Source of the DNA: Colimorpha sp045591485
GTDB taxonomy: Bacteria; Bacteroidota; Bacteroidia; Bacteroidales; P3
NCBI GenBank assembly: GCA_045591485.1
Contig: JAZNSV010000119.1
Span: forward strand, 1 to 7,032
DNA length: 7,032 nt
Reading direction: 5' to 3'
Below are positions 1 to 6,838 of the stretch, one piece after another. How positions within the stretch are numbered: the stretch's first letter is position 1; every line of letters starts with the position of its first letter. The notes below the pieces were generated by a model. It was not told the DNA's origin. It saw only the letters and a list, made by a program, of their open reading frames with translations, and made no database searches. A program made the translations under genes and the position numbers.

Positions 1-2
1 TC

Positions 3-1562
3 GCCAAGCGCGCCCTCGAGGTGGTGGAGGACGACACCATCCGCTTCCACCCCGCCAAGTTCAAGAACACCTACCGCCACTGGCTGGAGAACATCAAGGA
101 CTGGTGCATCAGCCGCCAGCTCTGGTGGGGCCACCGCATACCAGCGTGGTATCTGGAGAAGGACGGCCGCGTGGAGACCATCGTGGCCCTCAACGAAGAA
201 GAGGCCCGCAAGGTGGCCGCCGAAAAGTACGGCTACACCGGCGCCCTGCGTCAGGACGAGGACGTGCTCGACACCTGGTTCTCCTCCTGGCTCTGGCCCA
301 TCTCGCTCTTCGACGGCATCCGCAACCCCGACAACCCCGAGATCAAGTACTACTATCCCACGGCCGACCTCATCACCGCTCCCGACATCATCTTCTTCTG
401 GGTGGCCCGCATGATCATGGCCGGCGAGGAGTACCGCAAAGACGTGCCATTCCACAACGTCTACTTCACCGGCATCGTGCGCGACAAGCTGGGCCGCAAG
501 ATGAGCAAGAGCCTCGGCAACAGTCCCGACCCCATCGAGCTCATAGAGAAATACGGCGCCGACGGCGTACGCATGGGCATGTTGCTCACCGCTCCCGCTG
601 GCAACGACCTGCCCTTCGACGAAAGCATCTGCGAGCAGGGCCGCAACTTCAGCAACAAGCTGTGGAACGCCATGCGCCTGGTCAGCGGATGGCAGATTGG
701 CGACGAGCAGCAGAGTCAGGAGAATGCCGTCGCCGTCCAGTGGATGGAGCAGCGCATGGCAAAGGTGCTCGAAGAGGTGGAGAAAGACTTTGAGCAATAC
801 CGCCTCAGCGAGGCCCTCATGGCCACCTACAAGCTGGCCTGGGACGACTTCTGCTCGTGGTACCTCGAGATGGTCAAGCCCGCCTTCGGCAACCCCATCG
901 ACCGCGAGACCTACGACGCCACCATAAGCATCTTCACCCGTCTGATGCTCATGCTCCACCCCTTCATGCCCTTCGTCACCGAAGAGCTGTGGCACATACT
1001 GCAGGGCCTGGGCAAGAGCGCAGAGCAGAAGAATATGCTCGACACCAACTTCAGCATCATGAACCAACACATGCCCACCAGCGTCTACTACGACCAGCGG
1101 CTGCTCGACGAGTTCGACACCGCCCGCGAGGTTATCGCCGGTGTGCGCAACATACGCAACACGCGCAACCTCTCGCCCAAAGAGGCGCTGGAGGTGAGCT
1201 ATATCGCGAGCGACGAGCGCTTCCGCATCGACCGCCTCGAGGGCATCATCCGCAAGCTGGGCAATGTGAGCGCGGTGAATGTCATCACCGAGAAACCTGC
1301 CGGCGCCCTCAGCTTCATGATCGGCACCACCGAGTGCTTCGTGCCCATGAGCCAGAACGTCAACAAAGAAGAGGAGCTCAAGAAGCTGCAAGACGACCTG
1401 AAATACGCCGAAGGCTTCCTGGCCAGCGTCATGAAGAAACTCTCGAACGAGAAGTTCGTCAATGGCGCCCCGGCGGCGGTCATCGAGAAAGAGCGCAACA
1501 AACAGCGCGACGCCGAGACCAAGATAGCCGCCCTCAAGGCGCAGATCGATTCGCTGAAGTGA
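3..1562 (+). CDS. valS: Valyl-tRNA synthetase, C-terminal 519 residues (5'-truncated by window edge)
   Basis: This class I aminoacyl-tRNA synthetase charges tRNA-Val with valine in the cytoplasm. The frame is open from base 3, so the GTG at 21 is an internal Val codon and the true start lies upstream. The visible part begins after the CP1 editing domain. Seen in order: the WCISRQLWWGHRIPAWY block, the DVLDTWFSSWLWP segment, the ATP-binding GRKMSKS loop (KMSKS at 498-512), then the helical anticodon-binding domain (about 640-1140). The C-terminal tRNA-binding coiled coil starts near VNKEEELKKL and runs to the TGA at 1560-1562. Family members are about 870-890 residues, so roughly 350 N-terminal residues, with the HIGH motif, are outside the window. 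KMSKS and the valine-type core are intact. The stop codon is the first unit of a TGAAAAA repeat, and the gene converges on the minus-strand gene at 1633. Identification is secure. Confidence 0.97.
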   Translation, partial: AKRALEVVEDDTIRFHPAKFKNTYRHWLENIKDWCISRQLWWGHRIPAWYLEKDGRVETIVALNEEEARKVAAEKYGYTGALRQDEDVLDTWFSSWLWPISLFDGIRNPDNPEIKYYYPTADLITAPDIIFFWVARMIMAGEEYRKDVPFHNVYFTGIVRDKLGRKMSKSLGNSPDPIELIEKYGADGVRMGMLLTAPAGNDLPFDESICEQGRNFSNKLWNAMRLVSGWQIGDEQQSQENAVAVQWMEQRMAKVLEEVEKDFEQYRLSEALMATYKLAWDDFCSWYLEMVKPAFGNPIDRETYDATISIFTRLMLMLHPFMPFVTEELWHILQGLGKSAEQKNMLDTNFSIMNQHMPTSVYYDQRLLDEFDTAREVIAGVRNIRNTRNLSPKEALEVSYIASDERFRIDRLEGIIRKLGNVSAVNVITEKPAGALSFMIGTTECFVPMSQNVNKEEELKKLQDDLKYAEGFLASVMKKLSNEKFVNGAPAAVIEKERNKQRDAETKIAALKAQIDSLK

Positions 1563-1635
1563 AAAATGAAAAATGAAAAATGAAAAAGGCAGGCGCATCG
1601 CATGATGCGCCAGCCTTTTCAATTCTCAATTCTCA
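1560..1635. repeat. Inverted pair of 7-bp stop-codon repeats around a GC-rich core
   Basis: On the plus strand TGAAAAA occurs four times head to tail (1560-1587), the first copy supplying the valS stop. On the minus strand, reading from 1635 to 1615, the units are TGAGAAT, TGAGAAT and TGAAAAG, the first supplying the stop of the coiled-coil gene. The two sets point toward each other across a 27-nt GC-rich core (1588-1614). Because 7 is 1 modulo 3, successive TGA triplets fall in different frames, so three units stop all three frames. The same design recurs at 6750-6831 and, degenerate, at 3805-3832. Confidence 0.8.
1584..1619. terminator. Bidirectional intrinsic terminator between convergent genes
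   Basis: A 16-bp stem pairs 1584-1599 with 1604-1619, with one A-A mismatch and a GCAT loop. The inner part (GGCGCATC with GATGCGCC) is GC-rich and perfect. The plus-strand transcript ends the hairpin in TTTT. The minus-strand transcript ends it in TTTTT and continues into T-rich TTTTTCA repeats. The position between two converging stop codons fits termination of both valS and the coiled-coil gene; the minus direction has the better U-tract. Confidence 0.85.
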
Positions 1636-2367
1636 CTGGGCCAGCTGGCGCCAGCGCTCGACCTCCTGCTCGGCAGCCTTCACATTCTGCTGAGCCTCGG
1701 AGCTCTTCTGCTGGGCGTCGCTCTTCTTGCCCTTGTTCTTCTCGATTTCGCTCTCAAGGGATTTGATGTCGTTCTGCAGGTCCGAAATCTTGCCTTTCAG
1801 CTTCTCGATTTCAGACTTCTTGTCCTCGATTTTCTTCTGTGCCGAAGCGATGTCCTTCTCCAACCCGGTGACCACCGAAGCGGCCGAAGCGGCGGCCTTC
1901 TCGGCCTTCTTCAGGTTTTCCTGCTCGGCTTCCATCTTCTGCATGGCGTCGTAGCGGTTCATGTAGGGCACCATGCTCTCGACAAACTGGCGCACGCTGT
2001 TGCGCAAAGCGGTCTGGTCGATGGTGAGGTCGCTGCTGATGGCACACACGGTCACCACAGTCACCTTGTCCTTCTTCTTGCCCTGCTCCTCGACCTTGGT
2101 ATAGAGGCTCACCGGAGTGGTGGTGATCTCGGGGCACACCTGGTCGAGCGCGGCGATGTAGCCCTCGCTCTTCTTGGTCTTCAGTTTCATGTCTTTCAGA
2201 CGCTGATTGACAGCATCCTGCACTACCTTGACATCCTTGTCGAGGCTCACCGTATAGGCCGGAGCCGTCAGAATGCCGATATTGACAGTCGTCTCTTGCA
2301 CATTCTGTGCACTCACGCTCAGCGCCACCAGCGCCGCAGCCAGCACAAGCAATCCTTTTTTAATCAT
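1633..2367 (-). CDS. Secreted protein with small N-terminal domain and long C-terminal coiled coil; function unknown
   Basis: A 244-residue protein. It starts with a clear type I signal peptide: MIKK, a hydrophobic Leu/Ala/Val stretch, and a likely cut at SVSA|Q after residue 20 (Gln at +1 is common in Bacteroidota). The mature part should be periplasmic or outer-membrane associated. Residues about 22-135 look like a small alpha/beta domain with two cysteines (Cys78, Cys108) that could form a disulfide. Residues about 139-240 are Lys/Glu/Ala/Gln-rich with Leu/Ile heptads, a long coiled coil broken by an Ala/Ser/Gly-rich hinge near 158-168. From memory, Bacteroidota genomes hold many secreted proteins of this plan (small domain plus coiled coil), generally unannotated. 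No catalytic motif is seen. The gene has its own promoter and terminator, so it is probably monocistronic. The ATG start is supported by the signal peptide and the promoter about 55 nt upstream. Confidence 0.85.
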   Translation of the reverse strand: MIKKGLLVLAAALVALSVSAQNVQETTVNIGILTAPAYTVSLDKDVKVVQDAVNQRLKDMKLKTKKSEGYIAALDQVCPEITTTPVSLYTKVEEQGKKKDKVTVVTVCAISSDLTIDQTALRNSVRQFVESMVPYMNRYDAMQKMEAEQENLKKAEKAAASAASVVTGLEKDIASAQKKIEDKKSEIEKLKGKISDLQNDIKSLESEIEKNKGKKSDAQQKSSEAQQNVKAAEQEVERWRQLAQ

Positions 2368-2420
2368 AATAATCTGTGTTTTAAAATGTTGATATTAACT
2401 TTTAACAATATGTCGTACTG

Positions 2421-2451
2421 CAAAAATACGAAATAATTCCAATTGTGCAAC
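2421..2451 (-). promoter_or_regulatory. Bacteroides-type -33/-7 promoter for the coiled-coil gene
   Basis: On the minus strand a -7 box TATTTTTG (2428 to 2421) matches TAnnTTTG exactly. A -33 box GTTG (2451 to 2448, consensus TTTG) lies 19 nt upstream, the expected spacing. Transcription should start near 2413-2415, leaving a leader of about 46-48 nt before the ATG at 2367. The leader is AT-rich with no Shine-Dalgarno sequence, as is usual in this phylum. Confidence 0.7.
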
Positions 2452-2480
2452 AACATTTTCATCTTGATTGTCGCAAGACG

Positions 2481-2490
2481 CCCCCCCCCC
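2481..2490. repeat. Poly-C tract (10 C)
   Basis: Ten consecutive C residues, flanked by ACG on the left and TCCCTG on the right. The tract lies about 30 bp upstream of the -33 box of the minus-strand promoter. Homopolymers of this length are prone to slipped-strand length change. It could also be a place where sequencing miscounts. Confidence 0.85.
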
Positions 2491-2500
2491 TCCCTGCGTC

Positions 2501-2536
2501 TCTGTTCGGAATGCCGCCGCATTCTGTCCGGGATGC
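2501..2536. repeat. Imperfect 14-bp direct repeat containing a hairpin
   Basis: TCTGTTCGGAATGC (2501-2514) recurs as TCTGTCCGGGATGC (2523-2536), 12 of 14 identical, 22 bp apart. Between and overlapping them, CGGAATGC (2507-2514) pairs with GCATTCTG (2519-2526) around a CGCC loop, giving an 8-bp stem with one G-T pair. The 22-bp spacing equals two periods of the 11-bp array that starts 15 bp downstream. Confidence 0.6.
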
Positions 2537-2551
2537 AAAGCACTCTAAGCC

Positions 2552-2627
2552 ATACCAAAACCGTAGCAAAACCATGCCAACTCTATAAAATAATAGAGAT
2601 GATATAGAGATGGTATAGAGTTGATAG
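2552..2627. repeat. Mirror-symmetric array of six degenerate 11-bp repeats
   Basis: Three forward units (ATACCAAAACC 2552-2562, GTAGCAAAACC 2563-2573, ATGCCAACTCT 2574-2584) are followed by a 10-bp AT-only centre (2585-2594). Three inverted units follow at 2595-2605, 2606-2616 and 2617-2627, which read on the minus strand as ATATCATCTCT, ATACCATCTCT and CTATCAACTCT. A rough consensus is ATRCCAWCTCT. The whole is symmetric about 2589.5. In a register shifted by one unit, CAACTCTATA (2578-2587) pairs perfectly with TATAGAGTTG (2614-2623). The period is close to one DNA helical turn. It lies about 140 bp upstream of the sdhC -33 box. Confidence 0.65.
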
Positions 2628-2670
2628 CTCTCAGTCCAGAACCAGACAGCATCAATCGAGGGTCGTGAAG

Positions 2671-2695
2671 CGTGCATTGACGATGGCGATGCACG
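2671..2695. repeat. Short inverted repeat (hairpin) in the divergent spacer
   Basis: CGTGCAT (2671-2677) pairs perfectly with ATGCACG (2689-2695). A T-G and a G-C pair extend the stem to 9 bp around a 7-nt loop. There is no T-tract on either side, so it is not a convincing intrinsic terminator. It could be an operator-like site or part of a dispersed repeat. Confidence 0.45.
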
Positions 2696-2769
2696 GGAGC
2701 GCCTAACGGGCAAACACCCCAGCCGAAAATCCACAAGGCGAAACATATAGCCGACTGAAGCGAATATAT

Positions 2770-2800
2770 TTTGCCATATCGTTTTTATTTCGTACCTTTG
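2770..2800 (+). promoter_or_regulatory. Bacteroides-type -33/-7 promoter for the sdhC operon
   Basis: TTTG (2770-2773) and TACCTTTG (2793-2800) are separated by exactly 19 nt, a full match to the primary sigma factor consensus TTTG-N19-21-TAnnTTTG. The expected transcription start is near 2807, giving a leader of about 39 nt that is A/T-rich and has no Shine-Dalgarno sequence. It also rules out the in-frame ATG at 2771, which lies within the promoter, as the sdhC start. Confidence 0.88.
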
Positions 2801-2845
2801 CCGCACAAAAATTTTGAAACAAACAAGTTTAATAAGTTAACAGAT

Positions 2846-3805
2846 ATGAATTTACCGAAAATCCACTCCATCACCAAGAAGATACTTGTGGCCCTGGTGG
2901 GCGCATTCCTTCTTGTATTCCTACTGTTCCACGCAACAGCCAACCTTTTCGTACTGCGCCACGACGACGGCGCATGGTACTCGGCATTCTGCCACTTCAT
3001 GGGCACCAACTACATCGTGAAGATATTCGAAGTGATACTGCTCGGAGTCTTCGTGCTGCACATGCTGCTGACGCTGTGGCTTGTGGTGACCAACCGCATG
3101 GCCCGCCCCACTCGCTACCACGAAGCCCAGAAATCTAAAACCCACACCACGTCGAAACTCATGATGTGGACCGGCATAGTCATCTTCGCCTTCCTGGTGA
3201 TGCACTTCTGCCAGTTCTACTTTGTCAAGATCGGCTGGGTCAAAGGCCAGTACATGGTCGAGACCGCCAAGCTGCAAGACCCCGAGATGCTGCAGATGCT
3301 GCAGCTGAGCCAGCAGTACGGCATGACACCCGAAGAGATGATCGACGAGATGGAAGCCCAAGCCGCCATGTATACCGACGAAAACGGCGACGACGAAGAG
3401 ACGGCACAATACATCGCCTCGATGCGCGACAAGCTGGAGGTGATGAACATAGTGCAGCGCGCCTACGAGGAAGGCAACTTCAGCCAGGACCAGAAGTGGA
3501 TACGCCACCTCAACTACGACGAACGGCAGACGCTACGCCGCGTGATGCCCGATAGCAAGCCCGAGCCCGACTTCTACTTTATGGTGCGCGAGCTCTTCCA
3601 CAACCCGCTCATGGTGCTGCTCTACCTCATCACCTTCGTGGCCCTTTTCATGCACATGCGCCACGCATTCCCGTCGGCCTTCCAGACCCTCGGCCTGAAC
3701 AACTACAAGTACAACCGCGCCATCGAAATCTGCGGCACCGTCTACGCATGGCTCATCTGCCTGATGTTTGCCGCCGTGCCGATACTCGTTTTCCTCGGAC
3801 TATAA
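2846..3805 (+). CDS. sdhC: Succinate dehydrogenase/fumarate reductase cytochrome b subunit with a large periplasmic-loop insertion
   Basis: Membrane anchor of the succinate:menaquinone oxidoreductase (319 residues). It holds two b hemes and the quinone site, and binds SdhAB on the cytoplasmic side. Five membrane helices are visible: about 13-37, 57-82, 106-128, 254-272 and 293-318. Helices 1 to 4 each supply a candidate heme-ligand histidine: His29, His72, His120, and His270 or His273, matching the four-His di-heme pattern of Wolinella FrdC. The SAFQTLG block after helix 4 (277-283) is a signature of the Bacteroidetes b558 family. Relatives I know are about 220-260 residues. The excess is an acidic, Met-rich, mostly helical stretch at about 130-250 between helices 3 and 4. 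Basic residues in the helix 2-3 and 4-5 loops put those in the cytoplasm, so the insertion should be periplasmic. The ATG at 2846 was chosen because the promoter lies at 2770-2800 and the product then begins NLPKIHSITKK just before helix 1. Confidence 0.93.
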   Translation: MNLPKIHSITKKILVALVGAFLLVFLLFHATANLFVLRHDDGAWYSAFCHFMGTNYIVKIFEVILLGVFVLHMLLTLWLVVTNRMARPTRYHEAQKSKTHTTSKLMMWTGIVIFAFLVMHFCQFYFVKIGWVKGQYMVETAKLQDPEMLQMLQLSQQYGMTPEEMIDEMEAQAAMYTDENGDDEETAQYIASMRDKLEVMNIVQRAYEEGNFSQDQKWIRHLNYDERQTLRRVMPDSKPEPDFYFMVRELFHNPLMVLLYLITFVALFMHMRHAFPSAFQTLGLNNYKYNRAIEICGTVYAWLICLMFAAVPILVFLGL

Positions 3806-3832
3806 TATTCAATTTGTAACCTTCAATTATCC
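3805..3832. repeat. Degenerate 7-bp repeats after sdhC
   Basis: Read on the minus strand from 3832 to 3805, the units are GGATAAT, TGAAGGT, TACAAAT and TGAATAT, a 7-nt period with two of four units beginning in TGA. On the plus strand the TTCAATT motif occurs at 3808-3814 and 3822-3828, 14 nt apart. It resembles one arm of the heptad elements at 1560-1635 and 6750-6831. It fills the 34-nt gap between the sdhC stop and the lipoprotein start. Confidence 0.5.
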
Positions 3833-3839
3833 ATTCGCA

Positions 3840-4622
3840 ATGAATCTCGATTCCAAGATACCCGAAGAGACTCGTTCTGCGAATATTTTAAGAGTTCTCC
3901 GCGCGTGTTCCTTTACCGCCATCCTGCTAACACTGCAGGGGTGCGGTATGGTGGGCAGTATGTACTATCCACAGCTGGCCGAGGTACCACTCATTGCTGG
4001 AAAGGGCGACACCCGTGCATCGGCCTCCATCAACGGTATCGGCGCCGATGCGACCATCAGCACTGGCCTTTCCAACCATCTGTCCATGCAGCTCTCAAGC
4101 AGCATACATCAGAACGAAAACATATTCTATCACCACGCAGCCCTCGGCTACTATACCAGTTTCGAACACTTCGGCGCAGAAGGTTATCTGGGTTTTGGAT
4201 TTGGCAGCGGCAATGTTAACAACCCCGGCGAAGGTTATGCCACACATGGCACCTACATACTGCCATTCGTTCAAGTAAACCTTGGTTGGCGCAATCTCAC
4301 CAAGGCTCACATCGATTGCGGAGTTGCCTTTAAATATGGCCGCATGTCGCCAAATTTCAGAATTTCATACGAGACATGGCACGGAGACACCCAGACCACG
4401 ACGTACTCATCTGGGACATACTCAAGTATCAACAATCTGTTCGAGCCGCAGGTGTTCTTCCACATCGGCGGAGAAAAGGTAAAATACAGTCTACAAATCG
4501 GCATGAGCATTTTAGACGATATGCTATACTACAAAGACAACAATGCATACGTCGTGCCATACAACCCATTGACCATGTCTATGGGTGTCACGTTTTTTTT
4601 AACGACAAATGATAATGATTGA
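3840..4622 (+). CDS. Predicted beta-barrel lipoprotein with an SdhA-like N-terminus, inside the sdh operon
   Basis: A 260-residue protein. After a polar start (MNLDSKIPEETRS) comes a lipoprotein signal: basic NILRVLR, a hydrophobic stretch and lipobox LQGC with Cys35 as the lipidated residue. The next residues (GMVGS) lack the acidic surface-export signal known for Bacteroidota lipoproteins, so a periplasm-facing location is more likely. The mature part is rich in alternating, Gly/aromatic-containing strands, about eight, such as residues following HHAALGYYTSF, GAEGYLGFGFGSG and FVQVNLGWRN. It ends with VTFFL, like a small outer-membrane barrel. The product is unrecognised. ATG 3840 is preferred: an in-frame ATG at 3768 lies inside sdhC, and no ATG, GTG or TTG occurs in frame between 3840 and the lipobox. 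Its first ten residues match SdhA's at seven positions. Third codon positions look more AT-rich than in sdhC and sdhA. It is probably cotranscribed from the sdhC promoter. Confidence 0.8.
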   Translation: MNLDSKIPEETRSANILRVLRACSFTAILLTLQGCGMVGSMYYPQLAEVPLIAGKGDTRASASINGIGADATISTGLSNHLSMQLSSSIHQNENIFYHHAALGYYTSFEHFGAEGYLGFGFGSGNVNNPGEGYATHGTYILPFVQVNLGWRNLTKAHIDCGVAFKYGRMSPNFRISYETWHGDTQTTTYSSGTYSSINNLFEPQVFFHIGGEKVKYSLQIGMSILDDMLYYKDNNAYVVPYNPLTMSMGVTFFLTTNDND

Positions 4623-4753
4623 CAATGGCACATACTATTCAAACACTTGTACCAAGCAACTTAGAACAATAAAATAATTCGCGGTAAACATAAAGAATAC
4701 GTCAAAACAATAAATAAGCAAGAATAGGACAATCTGAAACAATAACTATAACT

Positions 4754-6742
<1,989 letters not shown>

Positions 6743-6749
6743 AAAGTAG

Positions 6750-6831
6750 TAAGCTGTAAGCTTTAAGTTTTAAGTGGCTACGCGGGTCGCAGCGTTTCAC
6801 TTAAAGCTCACAGCTTAAAACTCAAAAATCA
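6750..6831. repeat. Inverted pair of 7-bp stop-codon repeats forming a long stem-loop between sdhA and sdhB
   Basis: Plus strand: TAAGCTG, TAAGCTT, TAAGTTT and TAAGTGG in tandem (6750-6777). Minus strand, from 6831 to 6797: TGATTTT, TGAGTTT, TAAGCTG, TGAGCTT and TAAGTGA. The arms pair as a 19-bp stem (6750-6768 with 6799-6817) with a single A-C mismatch at 6758/6809. A competing 8-bp stem (6769-6776 with 6798-6805) uses part of the same right arm. The core (6778-6796) is GC-rich. No U-tract follows on the plus strand, so it is not a standard terminator for sdhA. It fills most of the 96-nt gap before sdhB. Confidence 0.75.
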
Positions 6832-6838
6832 AAGGACA

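Larger units (their letters stand above)
2368..2845. other. 478-bp divergent spacer without a supported gene
   Basis: No reading frame here has convincing protein character. The few open stretches run across repeats and promoters. Contents in order: the minus-strand promoter (2421-2451), a 10-C run (2481-2490), a hairpin with a 14-bp imperfect direct repeat (2501-2536), an 11-bp-period symmetric array (2552-2627), a short hairpin (2671-2695) and the plus-strand sdhC promoter (2770-2800). Most of it lies upstream of both promoters, so it is probably untranscribed DNA with a regulatory role or a dispersed repeat element, not a leader RNA. Confidence 0.7.

Noticed and set aside
2552..2627. CRISPR array
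   Set aside because: Units are 11 bp, directly adjacent, degenerate and inverted about a centre. There are no spacers and no cas genes.
2459..2806. Minus-strand open frame of 115 codons in the divergent spacer
   Set aside because: It crosses the poly-C run, the 11-bp array and the sdhC promoter, has a low-quality composition, and has no promoter upstream of its start.
2771..2845. Upstream in-frame ATG that would lengthen SdhC by 25 residues
   Set aside because: It overlaps the -33/-7 promoter (2770-2800), so it would precede the expected transcription start. The residues added do not resemble SdhC.
2921..3508. Minus-strand open frame of 195 codons opposite sdhC
   Set aside because: It is a His/Val-rich antisense reading of GC-biased codons, with no signal, motif or start context. 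sdhC on the plus strand accounts for the region.
3809..3816. TCAATTTG as a -7 box for the lipoprotein gene
   Set aside because: It matches 7 of 8 positions of TAnnTTTG, but no TTTG lies 19-21 nt upstream and the leader would be very short. It is also part of the degenerate heptad repeat.
3768..3839. Upstream in-frame ATG that would lengthen the lipoprotein by 24 residues
   Set aside because: It starts inside sdhC and would bury the lipoprotein signal deep in the protein. ATG 3840 also matches the sdhA-like start.
4623..4753. A separate promoter for sdhA in the AT-rich gap
   Set aside because: There is no TTTG anywhere in the gap, and no TAnnTTTG-like box at a sensible distance. It reads as an A-rich leader.
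6750..6817. Intrinsic terminator after sdhA
   Set aside because: The stem is long but AT-rich at its base and is followed by A-rich sequence on the plus strand, not a T-tract. sdhB continues in the same direction.
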